DNA of 64,000 nt, from the NCBI RefSeq assembly GCF_026011715.1, contig NZ_BRVM01000005.1, positions 62,001 through 126,000 on the forward strand. The letters are read 5' to 3'. Origin of the DNA: Cytobacillus sp. NCCP-133 (GTDB lineage: Bacteria > Bacillota > Bacilli > Bacillales > Cytobacillaceae). This document shows, piece after piece, positions 1 through 9,176 of this stretch (positions are counted from its first letter, which is position 1; the number at the start of each line of letters is the position of its first letter). The notes beneath the pieces are model-generated. The model was not told the origin of the DNA. It saw only the letters and a program-made list of their open reading frames with translations, and ran no database searches. The position numbers were made by a program, and so were the translations under genes.

Positions 1-1
1 G

Positions 2-994
2 CGATTTGTTCCGATTATTACATCGCTTGTGATGCTAATCATCGCGTTCCTGTTTGGCTATGTTTGGCCGCCGGTCCAGGCAGGGATCAACAGCGTCGGG
101 GACTGGATTATCGGCGCTGGAGCTGCGGGTGTAGGTGTTTTCGGCTTCATGAATCGCCTTTTAATTCCAATTGGTCTGCATCATATTCTAAACACACTAG
201 TATGGTTTGAGTTTGGAGAATTTACAAATGCAGCAGGGGATGTCATTAAAGGAGACTTATGGCGCTTCCTTGCTAAAGACCCATCTGCCGGTATTTTTAT
301 GGCCGGATTCTTCCCAATCATGATGTTCGGATTGCCTGGAGCGGCGTTCGCAATGATTGCAGCAGCTAAAAAGGAAAGAAGAAAAGTGATGACCGGTGCA
401 TTGGCGGGCCTCGCATTTACCTCCTTCTTGACTGGTATTACAGAGCCGATTGAATTCTCATTTATGTTCTTATCGCCTGTTTTATATTTCATTCATGCTA
501 TATTAACAGGTTTGGCTATGTCTATAGCATATATTCTTGATATCCATCATGGATTTGGATTTTCAGCAGGGGCATTGGATTATTTTCTGAACTTTGGTAT
601 TGCAGAGAAGCCGATACTCCTGACTGGAATCGGCCTCATCTATGCACTTCTCTATTTTGTGATCTTCTATTTCCTTATAAAAAAATTAGACTTGAAAACG
701 CCAGGACGAGAAGATGAGATAGAAGGCGAAATTGAAGAGAACTCCTCTGTTAAAGACAACTACGTGGAAGCAGCAAATCAGTATCTTGCTGCACTGGGCG
801 GAAATGATAATCTTGTGGAGGTTGACAACTGTGTCACCCGCCTTAGGTTAAAGGTCAGAGATATGTCGCTGGTGGATGAAGCTCGATTAAAACAGCTCGG
901 TTCAAAAGGGGTCATTAAACTGAGCAAAACCAGCCTCCAAGTCATTGTTGGGACGGATGTTGAATTCCTTTCAAATGAATTAAAGAAAATATAA
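2..994 (+). CDS. nagP: PTS N-acetylglucosamine-type IIBC permease (5' partial)
   Basis: C-terminal part of a PTS sugar permease whose reading frame is already open at base 2. The membrane IIC domain carries GLHH, GFFPIMMFGLPGAA and TGITEPIEF motifs, which resemble the N-acetylglucosamine branch (NagP/NagE) more than the glucose branch. It is followed by a IIB domain with the phosphorylatable Cys in NCVTRLRLKVRD, 54 residues before the C terminus. No IIA domain follows, so phosphate would come from a separate IIA protein. It would import and phosphorylate an amino sugar across the cytoplasmic membrane. The family is clear; the exact substrate is inferred. The N-terminal third lies outside the window. 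Confidence 0.85.
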   Translation, partial: RFVPIITSLVMLIIAFLFGYVWPPVQAGINSVGDWIIGAGAAGVGVFGFMNRLLIPIGLHHILNTLVWFEFGEFTNAAGDVIKGDLWRFLAKDPSAGIFMAGFFPIMMFGLPGAAFAMIAAAKKERRKVMTGALAGLAFTSFLTGITEPIEFSFMFLSPVLYFIHAILTGLAMSIAYILDIHHGFGFSAGALDYFLNFGIAEKPILLTGIGLIYALLYFVIFYFLIKKLDLKTPGREDEIEGEIEENSSVKDNYVEAANQYLAALGGNDNLVEVDNCVTRLRLKVRDMSLVDEARLKQLGSKGVIKLSKTSLQVIVGTDVEFLSNELKKI

Positions 995-998
995 AGTG

Positions 999-1034
999 AA
1001 AGCTGGCACTCTTTATTTAAGGGGCCAGCTTTTT
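999..1034 (+). terminator. Rho-independent terminator after the PTS gene
   Basis: Arms AAAGCTGGC and GCCAGCTTT flank a 16-base loop and run into a T tract, four bases after the stop codon. Confidence 0.85.
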
Positions 1035-1370
1035 GCATCCTAAGGGTAATACATAGAAGGAGTAAAAGTTCTTTTGGTTTAGTTACTTTCGTAAAATTAG
1101 TTGCTTTCGAACTAATATTAATCAGCGGTAAAAAATTTTTAAGTGAAAAAAGCAATCTACGAGAAAAGAGCCTTTGATTTTTAGCTAAATGGGAAAAAAT
1201 TCTTGTCATTTTCTTCAGATGATTAATTAGAAATTTAATAGAGAAATAAAAAAACTAATGGACAAGCGCACTTTTTTACTGGACTATGATGTTCGCTTAT
1301 GCATGTCCACACATTATACATAACATGACTACGTAAGGGTTCCCTTATTAAATGACTATAGAGGGGGGAT

Positions 1371-1505
1371 ATGACCATGCTAGCACCTTTAACAATTTTG
1401 GTTGTTATTTTATTGGCTGTCGTTTTATTATTAGCAAGTATTCTAGCACCTTCAACAGCAGGCGCGATCAGAAACGCAATCTGCTCACTCCTGGAGTGTG
1501 CCTAG
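1371..1505 (+). CDS. 44-residue hydrophobic peptide
   Basis: Small gene with a strong ribosome site (GAGGGGGG at 1361-1368). The product has a single hydrophobic helix (about residues 7-26, rich in L, V, I, A), then APSTAGAIRN and a short tail with two cysteines (Cys38, Cys43). A terminator follows within 25 bases, so it has its own compact transcription unit. A candidate mother-cell-type sporulation promoter (GCAT, 14 bases, CATAACAT) lies at 1301-1326 but is only a loose match. The family is not recognised; a membrane micropeptide, type I toxin or sporulation peptide are all possible. Confidence 0.6.
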   Translation: MTMLAPLTILVVILLAVVLLLASILAPSTAGAIRNAICSLLECA

Positions 1506-1526
1506 GACAGAAAGGATATTTGCGAG

Positions 1527-1553
1527 AAACCCCGGAAGCACCGGGGTTTTTCC
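1527..1553 (+). terminator. Terminator of the 44-residue peptide gene
   Basis: Perfect 9-bp arms AAACCCCGG and CCGGGGTTT with a 5-base loop, followed by Ts. Confidence 0.9.
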
Positions 1554-1662
1554 TATATTAGGGACATTCCCCCAATTCATAATCCAAATAGATGTTTGTC
1601 CACTGCCAATAGGGCGCAGATTCATAGAATGATAAGAGAAAACGAAAAGGCGGGCTTAAATT

Positions 1663-2100
1663 ATGAAAGAAAAAAACAAGGAATATAGAAACAATAACAA
1701 AAAAATATCATCTGAGAAATCGGAAGCTGTGCAAAAGCTGGCGGCAAACTTAATTGAAGACGAGAAAAATCTTGATTTCGGGTCTATTTTCAAGATGGCC
1801 AACAAATTATTAAAGGATGATTCATTAAAGGAATTAGTAGAAGAAATCAATAAAGAGCCTAGGGGAACTATAAAGGATTTAGTGGAAGAGGCAAACGAAG
1901 ATAACACTGATCTTACTAATTTGAGAAAAGAAATAGGTCAATTAAAGAAAGAACTCGAAAAAACACAAATAGAAGTAGCCGAATTAAAAAAGCAAAATGC
2001 TTCTCTATTAGGCCTATATCTAAAGGTAGTAAATGCTGCAAATCAAGATTTTAAAAAGGGTGTTGGGCTTATTACAGGATTAAGCAAACTGTTAAAATAG
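1663..2100 (+). CDS. Hypothetical coiled-coil protein
   Basis: A 145-residue soluble, highly charged protein with AAGGCGGG-type ribosome site. Residues 1-20 are very polar (K, N, E). About 85-115 forms a likely coiled coil (heptad-like LRKEIGQLKKELEKTQIEVAELKKQ). The C-terminal 30 residues are more hydrophobic (SLLGLYLKVVNAANQ). There is no signal peptide or membrane segment. I do not recognise the family. It stands alone between the peptide gene and the nitrilase gene; the 200 bases downstream contain no other gene. Confidence 0.7.
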   Translation: MKEKNKEYRNNNKKISSEKSEAVQKLAANLIEDEKNLDFGSIFKMANKLLKDDSLKELVEEINKEPRGTIKDLVEEANEDNTDLTNLRKEIGQLKKELEKTQIEVAELKKQNASLLGLYLKVVNAANQDFKKGVGLITGLSKLLK

Positions 2101-2300
2101 GAAATAAATAAAAGCAAAAGCCACGTATGAGATTGCAGATAAAAAAATCCCATAAGCCTGGTTTGTAAAGTAGAATTACTGTTAATTAAAAAGTTTCGTA
2201 AAGCGATAAAAAGGTATTGTGCATTGAAGAGAAATCAGTGATAATCTTTTAAAGATAGAGTATGACTCATCTATAATTTTGCTGATGAGGGGGAGTACAA

Positions 2301-3176
2301 TTGAAAATTCGTGTTTCCGCAGTGCAGTATCATTTGCACACCATTCGTTCATTTGAAGACTTTGCAAAACAGTGCGAGCATTATATTAAAACAGCTCAGG
2401 AATTTAGATCGGAATTTGTTTTATTTCCGGAGTTTTTTACAACCCAGCTTCTGTCAATCGGGAGCGAGCAGGGAACCAGTTTGACAATAAATGAGCTGCC
2501 TGGATTTACAGATCAATATCGAACACTTTTCTCAAAATTTGCTCAAGAAACAAATATGCATATCATCGGCGGCACCCATGTTATTAATCGAGATGGCCGC
2601 TTGTTTAATGTTGCCCATTTATTTTATCCAGATGGCCGAATTGAAGAGCAGGCTAAGCTGCATATTACACCCACTGAGGTTCATGAATGGAATATGTCAT
2701 CGGGTGAAGGGCTGCATGTCTTTGATACTGAAAAAGGCAGAATCGCCATTTTGACATGCTACGATATAGAGTTCCCTGAAATCGTCCGTATGGCTAAAGC
2801 AAAAGGCGCAGACGTTATTTTCTGTCCTTCCTGCACGGATGACCGCCATGGCTTCCATCGTGTCCGATACACAAGCCATGCACGTGCCATTGAAAACCAG
2901 GTGTATGTGGTGGTAACCGGGACAATCGGATCTCTTCCTACCGTTGACTTCATGCGTGCCAATTTCGGCCAGGCGGCTATTATCACACCTAATGACATTC
3001 CATTCCCGTCTAATGGGATTATGGTGGAAGGTGAGCTGAATGACGATATGATAGTAACCGCCGACCTTGATTTAGGCTTATTATATGAAGTTCGTGAACG
3101 CGGCTCAGTGACAACCTGGCGTGACCGCAGAACCGATTTATATATAGATTGGGAAAAAAGGAACATAGAAGGATAA
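2301..3176 (+). CDS. Carbon-nitrogen hydrolase (nitrilase superfamily)
   Basis: A 291-residue member of the nitrilase superfamily, which cleaves C-N bonds in amides or nitriles through a Glu-Lys-Cys triad. All three are present: Glu44 in LFPEFF, Lys119 in EQAKLHITPTE and Cys153 in LTCYDIEFPE. The start is TTG at 2301, eight bases after GAGGGGG. Bacillus YhcX-type proteins fuse an N-terminal acetyltransferase to this domain; here the acetyltransferase is a separate, broken gene just downstream. The substrate cannot be read from the sequence. The upstream 200 bases hold a possible promoter (TTGTGC, 17 bases, GATAAT, near 2217-2245). Confidence 0.88.
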   Translation: MKIRVSAVQYHLHTIRSFEDFAKQCEHYIKTAQEFRSEFVLFPEFFTTQLLSIGSEQGTSLTINELPGFTDQYRTLFSKFAQETNMHIIGGTHVINRDGRLFNVAHLFYPDGRIEEQAKLHITPTEVHEWNMSSGEGLHVFDTEKGRIAILTCYDIEFPEIVRMAKAKGADVIFCPSCTDDRHGFHRVRYTSHARAIENQVYVVVTGTIGSLPTVDFMRANFGQAAIITPNDIPFPSNGIMVEGELNDDMIVTADLDLGLLYEVRERGSVTTWRDRRTDLYIDWEKRNIEG

Positions 3177-3223
3177 AAAATGGGGTACAAAAGTGATTTT
3201 TATGTATTTGATGCAGATAACCG

Positions 3224-3846
3224 GTGCCTGTTACCATTCGAAGCTATACAAAGGCGGATTTTGATGACTTGATTGAAATTCAGTCTGAATGTTTTCCTCC
3301 TCCTTTTCCATCTGAACTTTGGTGGAATAAAGAGCAATTGAATAATCACACAGAACTATTCCCTGAAGGTGCACTATGCATTGAAGTGGATGGAATATTG
3401 GCTGGATCCTTAACAGGGCTGATAGTTGATTTTGATCCGTAACATCCTGCACACACATGGGAAGAAATAACAGATAATGGCTATATCCGAAATCACGACC
3501 CTCATGGAAACACGTTGTATATCGTGGATATCAGTGTTCCTCCAAAGTTCCGTAAGCTTGGACTTGGAAAACTAATGATGCAGTCAATGTATCAAGTTGT
3601 GGTGCAGCTAAGGCTTGAACGGATGCTTGGAGGGGCCGCATGCCTGGATACAGTAAAGCAGCTCAAAATTTATCACCACTGGAATATTTACAAAAGGTGA
3701 TTGACGGGGGGATGAAAGATCCTGTTATCACATTTTTATTAAAATGCGGTAGAACCCCTGTGAGTATTGTTGAAAATTATCTAGAAGATGAGGAGTCACT
3801 TAATTATGCTGTTTTAATGGAGTGGAAAAATCCATTTAAGCAGTAA
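3224..3846 (+). pseudogene. GNAT acetyltransferase, broken by a stop and a frameshift
   Basis: Remnant of the acetyltransferase that partners YhcX-like nitrilases. From a GTG at 3224 it reads VTIRSYTKADFDDLIEIQ up to an in-frame TAA at 3440-3442. The same frame resumes with TLYIVDISVPPKFRKLGLGKLM, the acetyl-CoA binding region. Near 3630 the homology moves to another frame (GRMPGYSKAAQNLSPLEY through LMEWKNPF), ending at 3846. Two independent lesions indicate a decayed gene, although a sequencing error could explain one of them. The start has no good ribosome site. Confidence 0.8.
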
Positions 3847-4080
3847 AAGGACCTGATTTCTGCTTTATGCCCTCTGACATCTTCAGAGCTAGTAATCAAC
3901 TTCCTATCAGCATACTACGCCCTGCTTTCAACTAAACAGAAAGAATGGGTTACAAAGATTGATCGATTACAAAAAAAGAAAAGATTGGATTATTACTTTT
4001 ATAAATTCCTCTCAGGCCTTTGTTTTTCAGAATCTATTTTTATGCAAGGTTTAGGCGGCCTCAGGGAAAGGTATAGATAA
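3847..4080 (+). other. Start-less open frame after the GNAT remnant
   Basis: The frame directly after the GNAT stop stays open for 77 codons (reading LTSSELVINFLSAYYALL, then a basic stretch and SGLCFSESIF) and ends with TAA at 4078-4080. It has no ATG, GTG or TTG in a sensible place and no ribosome site. It may be the decayed end of another gene or chance; I cannot assign it. Confidence 0.2.
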
Positions 4081-4112
4081 AAAAATACTGCAAGAGGAAG
4101 AGAGGATGTCCA

Positions 4113-4220
4113 ATGGTTATAAAAAGATTAATAAAAGCATTTATTTTAAAAAATGGGGCCACCTTAGTAAAGCGGTATGTTGTCCCTGCAATAAAAAGAA
4201 AACTGAAAAGCAGAAGATAA
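4113..4220 (+). CDS. 35-residue strongly cationic peptide
   Basis: A short gene starting at ATG 4113, seven bases after an AGAGG ribosome site in a purine-rich run (4092-4105), with a terminator eight bases after its stop. The peptide MVIKRLIKAFILKNGA, followed by TLVKRYVVPAIKRKLKSRR, has 7 Lys and 5 Arg and no acidic residue, and could form amphipathic helices. It has no leader or processing site. An overlapping frame from ATG 4106 gives a 51-residue product but is badly spaced from the ribosome site. The family is not recognised; it could be a membrane-active peptide or a small RNA- or phospholipid-binding protein. Confidence 0.5.
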   Translation: MVIKRLIKAFILKNGATLVKRYVVPAIKRKLKSRR

Positions 4221-4227
4221 AAAGTTT

Positions 4228-4259
4228 AAAGCATTTTCCGCAACAGGAAGATGCTTTTT
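4228..4259 (+). terminator. Terminator of the cationic peptide gene
   Basis: Arms AAAGCATTTTCC and GGAAGATGCTTT (one G-T pair) with a 6-base loop, then Ts. Confidence 0.75.
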
Positions 4260-4456
4260 AATTTTCATTGTTAACTGCAGGATGGAGATTTAACTTCAAG
4301 CATTAGGAGCAAAGGACTATCGGAGAGCAGTGAACGCCTTGATTGGTATCAACGAATTAAACCAGAAATTGTTTTTTTTATGATATCAGAATTTATATCC
4401 ATTTGAACTTAGAGAACTGTCTAGAGCAAGCAGCCTGCCCCCTGGAGGTCACAAGC

Positions 4457-4548
4457 TTGTCTAGTTGCGGCTCCTAGGGACTCGGGATCATAAGCCAATC
4501 CCTTACAGAAGGAAAGAACACCTTCTTACAGGGCTTGTCTTATGCCTG
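4457..4548. repeat. 92-bp perfect direct repeat, copy 1
   Basis: Begins TTGTCTAGTTGCGGCTCCTA and ends CTTGTCTTATGCCTG. It is identical over 92 bases to 4581-4672. An imperfect inverted repeat inside (AGAAGG and CCTTCT at its core) could form a hairpin. The 600-base stretch 4261-4870 around both copies contains no gene that I can support. Confidence 0.9.
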
Positions 4549-4580
4549 TCGTCCCTGGGCAGTCGCCTCCACATTTCGGT

Positions 4581-4672
4581 TTGTCTAGTTGCGGCTCCTA
4601 GGGACTCGGGATCATAAGCCAATCCCTTACAGAAGGAAAGAACACCTTCTTACAGGGCTTGTCTTATGCCTG
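4581..4672. repeat. 92-bp perfect direct repeat, copy 2
   Basis: Identical to 4457-4548, separated from it by 32 bases that include GCAGTCGCCTCCACATTTC. That separator motif recurs with one change near 37602-37620, so the copies belong to a wider dispersed family. Confidence 0.9.
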
Positions 4673-4799
4673 AGGCCCGCAGGACAAGGAAGGCTTCGTC
4701 AGCAAATCTTTTGGCACTAAGAAAAAAGCGGTAGCTTTTTTTGAGGATAAACATCGCACGACCGAAAGCGGCAGCTGTTGGGAGGATGCGGGTCATGAA

Positions 4800-4869
4800 G
4801 ACGTTGCCACAGGACGTGGCGGTCTTAGTCTGCGTTCCTTCATGGGCAAGGCGCCCTGCGCTTTTCTTA
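4800..4869. repeat. Dispersed intergenic repeat, copy A
   Basis: Contains GACGTTGCC, GGACGTGGC, TTAGTCTGCGTTCCTT and GCGCCCTGCGCTTTTCTTA. The same blocks recur in the same order at 37554-37710. It ends three bases from the stop of the minus-strand cupin gene; GCGC-CCT-GCGC can form a small hairpin at that gene's 3' end. Confidence 0.75.
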
Positions 4870-4871
4870 TA

Positions 4872-5228
4872 TTAAATATCTTGGGCATATCTTTCATTTG
4901 GTATTTTAGAAAGCATCACATAGAGGCTTGCAGGTTCATCTCCATTGTTTTGAAATGCAAATTCTTCTTCTCCGCTTGCATGAATCACATCCTTTGCTGT
5001 CACTTCAGAGGGATCTCCATTTATGAATAGTGTTCCTTTTCCTTGTAGTACTAATAAATACACATCAGTGCCAGAGTGTTTATGGGCGGGTAGCTCTTGT
5101 CCAGGCATAAAATTAAGTACAAAAACGGTACTTTCTCCTTTATTAAAAAGAATTCGCTTTGTAAATTGTTTTTCATTATATTCAATTGATTGTGCAAATG
5201 ATTTTTTCTCCATTTTAACAGCTTCCAT
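4872..5228 (-). CDS. Cupin domain protein
   Basis: A 118-residue single-domain cupin. Residues about 44-75 carry the metal-binding cupin motif (MPGQELPAHKHSGTDVYLL, with PxHxHxxxDxxL spacing), and the second motif lies around residues 85-110. It probably binds a metal and either senses or converts a small molecule; the substrate is unknown. The annotated ATG has GAGGTG 14 bases upstream, and a second ATG five codons in (MEKKS) is a possible alternative. It is divergent from fdhF, sharing a 180-base intergenic region. Dispersed repeat copy A abuts its 3' end. Confidence 0.8.
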   Translation of the reverse strand: MEAVKMEKKSFAQSIEYNEKQFTKRILFNKGESTVFVLNFMPGQELPAHKHSGTDVYLLVLQGKGTLFINGDPSEVTAKDVIHASGEEEFAFQNNGDEPASLYVMLSKIPNERYAQDI

Positions 5229-5249
5229 TACTAGTGATTACACCTCAAT

Positions 5250-5265
5250 GATAATGAATTTCATT
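5250..5265. promoter_or_regulatory. Possible operator between cupin and fdhF genes
   Basis: GATAATGAATTTCATT contains the dyad AATGAAATTCATT around its centre and resembles half of a Fur-type box. It lies just upstream of the cupin start. The match is partial, so this is only a candidate. Confidence 0.25.
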
Positions 5266-5411
5266 CTTCCAGGTGATGATTGATATCACTTCCCCCACTT
5301 TTAAAGAATGAGGAGCTAAATTGGCCAATATCATATACTAAACGTTTAACTTTCTTATACACGGGTAGTCAAAACTTATGAAACTGAAATATTGAAAGGA
5401 TGTTGATTGAG

Positions 5412-8369
5412 TTGCCAGGTCCTCTGAACATAAAAATAAATGGAGTAGAAATGAAAGCAAATGCGGGCCAAACCGTACTGCAATTATTAAATGACAGTTC
5501 AATTGAGATCCCTCAGGTGTGTTACCATCCGAGTCTGGGTGCGATTGAAACATGTGACACATGCATTGTTTCTGTAAACGGTGAACTGGTGCGATCCTGT
5601 TCTACAAAAATTAAAGATGGGGATGTTATTGATACTCTAGACTCTGATGTGAAAGAAGCGCAGACGATTGCCATGGACAAAATTCTTTATAACCATGAGC
5701 TGTATTGTACAGTCTGTGATTATAATAATGGGGGATGTGAAGTACATAACACAGTTAAAGCCATGAAAATCAATCATCAAAGCACCCCATTTGATCAAAA
5801 GCCATATGAAAAGGATGAATCACACCCTTTTTACAGATACGACCCTGATCAATGTATTCTGTGTGGCCGGTGTGTAGAGGCTTGCCAGGATGTTCAGGTG
5901 ACAGAGACTCTATCAATTGACTGGGAACGCGGGCGGCCAAGAGTTATATGGGATAATGATGTTCCTATTAATGAATCATCATGTGTTTCATGCGGCCATT
6001 GTTCTACTGTTTGTCCGTGTAACGCAATGATGGAGAAAGGGATGGAAGGAGAAGCTGGCTTTCTTACAGGGATAGCGAAAGATACACTTCGCCCAATGAT
6101 TGAAATTACCAAAAATGTGGAAACAGGCTATGGATCTATCCTGGCCATTTCTGATATGGAAGCAGCAATGCGTGAGGAAAAAATTAAAAAAACGAAAACG
6201 GTGTGTACTTATTGCGGTGTTGGATGCAGTTTTGATGTCTGGACAAAGGGCAGGGAAATCCTTAAGGTTGAGCCCCAGGCAGAAGCGCCTGCCAATGGAA
6301 TTTCCACCTGTGTAAAAGGGAAATTTGGCTGGGACTTTGTAAACAGTGAGGAGCGCTTAACCAAGCCGTTAATCAGAGAAGGGGAATCTTTCCGTGAAGC
6401 TGAGTGGGAGGAAGCGTTGGATCTGATTGCGCGAAAATTCACTGAAATTAAACAAAGTCATGGGCCTGATGCCCTAAGCTTTATCACTTCTTCAAAATGT
6501 ACTAATGAGGAATCTTATCTAATGCAGAAATTGGGCAGAGCAGTCATTGGAACAAATAATGTCGACAACTGCTCAAGATATTGCCAGACACCTGCGACGG
6601 CAGGATTGTTCCGCACTGTCGGTCATGGCGGGGATGCCGGGTCCATTGAAGATGTTAAAAACTCTGAATTAGTCCTTATTATCGGTTCAAATACATCTGA
6701 ATCACATCCCGTATTATCAACACGGATCAAACGTTCGCAGAAGCTAAATGGCCAAAAGGTCATCGTGGCGGATTTGAGGGAACATGAAATGGCCGAACGT
6801 TCAGACCTATTTGTTCGACCGCGTGCCGGCACCGATATGGTATGGCTTTCTGCTGTGACAAAATATATCATCGACAAGGGGTGGGCAGACGAGAAATTTA
6901 TAAAAGAAAAAGTGAATGGCTTAGACGAGTTTGTCACGAACCTTGAGAAATATACGATGGAGTATGCAGAAAAAATAACTGGCATTTCAAAGGAAAGTTT
7001 AATTAAAATTGCAGAAATGATCTATCAAGCAAATACTGTATGTGCCCTATGGGCGATGGGCGTTACCCAGCACCTTGGCGGCAGTGATACGAGTACGGCT
7101 ATCTCAAACTTGCTTCTGGTAACTGGAAACTATGCTAAACCAGGTGCGGGTGCCTATCCTTTACGGGGCCACAATAATGTACAAGGTGCAGGAGACTTTG
7201 GAAGCAGCCCGGATAATCTGCCTGGCTATCAAAAAGTGACAGATCCTGAAGTGAGAAACAAGTTTGAAAGGGCATGGGGAGTAAAGCTGCCTGAGAAAGT
7301 GGGATTGAACAATCATGAAATGGTCGAAGGCATTCATGAAGGAAAACTCAAGGGCATGTACTTAAAAGGAGAGGACATGGGAATTGTTGATTCCAATATT
7401 AATTATGTGCAAGCCGCTTTTGAAAAACTGGATTTCTTTGTAGTCCAGGACATTTTCTTATCTCGTACAGCCGAGTTTGCAGATGTCGTTCTGCCGGCAA
7501 GTCCAAGTCTAGAAAAAGAAGGTACATTCACAAATACAGAAAGACGAATTCAGCGATTATACCAGGCAGTTGATCCGGTTGGAGAATCTAAGCCTGATTG
7601 GCAGATCATTATTGAAGTGGCCAACCGCCTTGGTGCAGGCTGGATATATACTCATCCAAGTGAAATTATGGCAGAGGCAGCCAGGCTGATGCCAATTTAC
7701 TCTGGTGTAACTTATGAAAGATTGGAAGGATACAAGAGTCTGCAATGGCCGGTGGCAGAAGATGGAACTGACAGTCCACTATTGTATACAGAAGGTTTCC
7801 CGTTTCCGGATGGCAAAGCCAGGCTTTATCCTGTTGACTGGACACCTGCACTTGAGTTCCCGATAGAGTATGATATTCATGTCAATAATGGACGCCTGCT
7901 GGAGCATTTCCATGAAGGCAATATGACTTACAAATCAAAAGGAATTACCTCAAAAACACCTGAAGTCTTCCTGGAAGTCTCGCCTGATCTTGCGGCTGAA
8001 CGCGGACTGAAGGATGGTACCCTTGTGCGCCTGACTTCTCCTTATGGAAATGTAAAAGTAAAATGCCATATTACGGACAGGGTTAAAGGCAAGGAAGTTT
8101 ACCTGCCGATGAACGATAGAGGCGAAGCAGCTATTAACCTCTTAACAAGCAGCTATGCTGATAAGGATACGGATACTCCGGCATACAAGGAAACAAAGGT
8201 GAAAATGGAAATTCTAAGTGAGGAAGGAACCAATCCACTGCCAAAAATCAATCATCGCTATGGAAATCCTCAGCCGCAAATAGGGGTAAATGTTCAGAAA
8301 AAGTGGGCCAGAAAGGATTATGTCTTCCCTGGAGATCTGGTTAAAAAGGAGCGGAAGCAGCATGGCTAA
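5412..8369 (+). CDS. fdhF: Formate dehydrogenase alpha subunit (Mo-dependent, NuoG-like N terminus)
   Basis: A 985-residue molybdopterin enzyme oxidising formate to CO2. Order of parts: a 2Fe-2S ferredoxin domain (Cys37, 48, 51, 63); a NuoG-type region with Cys near 99-109; two 4Fe-4S clusters ([11 protein letters not shown] at 148-158, [11 protein letters not shown] at 191-201); another 4Fe-4S cluster (CTYCGVGC near 265); then the molybdopterin oxidoreductase and C-terminal dinucleotide-binding domains. The active-site residue is Cys387 ([12 protein letters not shown]), so this is the Cys form and needs no selenocysteine. TTG 5412 fits GAAAGGA at 5394-5400; the ATG at 5400 overlaps that site. 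The gene overlaps the DUF1641 gene by 8 bases. fdhD (10757-11560) and modAB (55702-57113) supply the expected maturation and molybdate functions. Confidence 0.93.
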   Translation: MPGPLNIKINGVEMKANAGQTVLQLLNDSSIEIPQVCYHPSLGAIETCDTCIVSVNGELVRSCSTKIKDGDVIDTLDSDVKEAQTIAMDKILYNHELYCTVCDYNNGGCEVHNTVKAMKINHQSTPFDQKPYEKDESHPFYRYDPDQCILCGRCVEACQDVQVTETLSIDWERGRPRVIWDNDVPINESSCVSCGHCSTVCPCNAMMEKGMEGEAGFLTGIAKDTLRPMIEITKNVETGYGSILAISDMEAAMREEKIKKTKTVCTYCGVGCSFDVWTKGREILKVEPQAEAPANGISTCVKGKFGWDFVNSEERLTKPLIREGESFREAEWEEALDLIARKFTEIKQSHGPDALSFITSSKCTNEESYLMQKLGRAVIGTNNVDNCSRYCQTPATAGLFRTVGHGGDAGSIEDVKNSELVLIIGSNTSESHPVLSTRIKRSQKLNGQKVIVADLREHEMAERSDLFVRPRAGTDMVWLSAVTKYIIDKGWADEKFIKEKVNGLDEFVTNLEKYTMEYAEKITGISKESLIKIAEMIYQANTVCALWAMGVTQHLGGSDTSTAISNLLLVTGNYAKPGAGAYPLRGHNNVQGAGDFGSSPDNLPGYQKVTDPEVRNKFERAWGVKLPEKVGLNNHEMVEGIHEGKLKGMYLKGEDMGIVDSNINYVQAAFEKLDFFVVQDIFLSRTAEFADVVLPASPSLEKEGTFTNTERRIQRLYQAVDPVGESKPDWQIIIEVANRLGAGWIYTHPSEIMAEAARLMPIYSGVTYERLEGYKSLQWPVAEDGTDSPLLYTEGFPFPDGKARLYPVDWTPALEFPIEYDIHVNNGRLLEHFHEGNMTYKSKGITSKTPEVFLEVSPDLAAERGLKDGTLVRLTSPYGNVKVKCHITDRVKGKEVYLPMNDRGEAAINLLTSSYADKDTDTPAYKETKVKMEILSEEGTNPLPKINHRYGNPQPQIGVNVQKKWARKDYVFPGDLVKKERKQHG

Positions 8370-8928
8370 AGCGATTAATAAAATTAAACGATTTGAGCTA
8401 AGTGCGGAGGATAAACGAAAGAAAGACCTGGAAGAGGTAGAGAACGCCCTTATAGACAATAAGGAATCTATTCTCGAACTTCTCTCTATCGTTAACCATA
8501 TGCATGACCGAGGCGTGCTCAATTTATTAAATGGCTTATTTGGGCAGGGAGATAAAGTAATGAATGTACTGGTTAAAGCAGTAGATAAGCCGGAAGCGAC
8601 GAATACGATTAAGAACCTCCTTCTAATGGTTGGAACACTTGGTACGATAAATGTCCAGCAGTTGGAGCCACTGCTGTTAAAATTAAATTCCGGTATAGCC
8701 CGAGTTGCGGAATATAAAGAAACAGAAGATAGAACGAGTTATTTTGATTTGGTCAGGGTACTGAAAGATCCTGAAGTAAATAGAGCTGTTACACTCCTGA
8801 TTACTTTTCTTAAAGGAATGGGAGAAGACACAAGCGGAATGGAAAGAAATACACAGCTTCCTGAAGACCAAGACCTTCATAAAAGGGAAAAAAATGAAAG
8901 AGACGTTTCCCCTAATAAAAGAGAGTGA
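8362..8928 (+). CDS. DUF1641 protein, formate dehydrogenase partner (YjgD-like)
   Basis: A 188-residue soluble protein that begins inside the end of fdhF (8-base overlap) with AAAAAGGAG nine bases upstream, so the two are translationally coupled. The DUF1641 core is recognisable in [20 protein letters not shown] and [19 protein letters not shown]. Genes of this family accompany fdhF in Bacillus (yjgC-yjgD). Its biochemical role is not established; a small accessory or quinone-linked subunit is a reasonable guess. The C-terminal 30 residues are charged and low in complexity. Confidence 0.85.
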   Translation: MAKAINKIKRFELSAEDKRKKDLEEVENALIDNKESILELLSIVNHMHDRGVLNLLNGLFGQGDKVMNVLVKAVDKPEATNTIKNLLLMVGTLGTINVQQLEPLLLKLNSGIARVAEYKETEDRTSYFDLVRVLKDPEVNRAVTLLITFLKGMGEDTSGMERNTQLPEDQDLHKREKNERDVSPNKRE

Positions 8929-8932
8929 GATT

Positions 8933-8963
8933 AACCAGAGGCGAGCACAGCCTCTGGTTTTTA
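8933..8963 (+). terminator. Terminator of the fdhF operon
   Basis: Arms AACCAGAGGC and GCCTCTGGTT with a short loop, then Ts. The remaining bases to 9176 hold no gene. Confidence 0.85.
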
Positions 8964-9176
8964 GGTCATTATAATCCTTTATTTGTAAAATTTAAAGGGT
9001 AATAGGTGTGGCTTTTGGCGAGTTTTTGAAGAAAATCACGGAATAAGCAAAATTTCTGTGGAAATCTGGAAAATCATGTACTAGAATGAAAATATAGACA
9101 AAAATGAAGCAAATGGCTTAAGAGATTCATATAGACTACACTGCAGAAGAGAAAGTTTTAGAAAGAGGGTAATAAG

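Noticed and set aside
1352-1561. 69-codon frame around the hydrophobic peptide gene
   Set aside because: It runs through the terminator and lacks a correctly spaced ribosome site. The frame from 1371 fits the ribosome site and ends before the terminator.
4106-4261. 51-codon frame overlapping the cationic peptide gene
   Set aside because: Its ATG directly abuts the ribosome site and its stop lies within the terminator.
6540-6600. Possible selenocysteine in formate dehydrogenase
   Set aside because: The active-site codon is TGC (Cys), not TGA, and the frame is uninterrupted.
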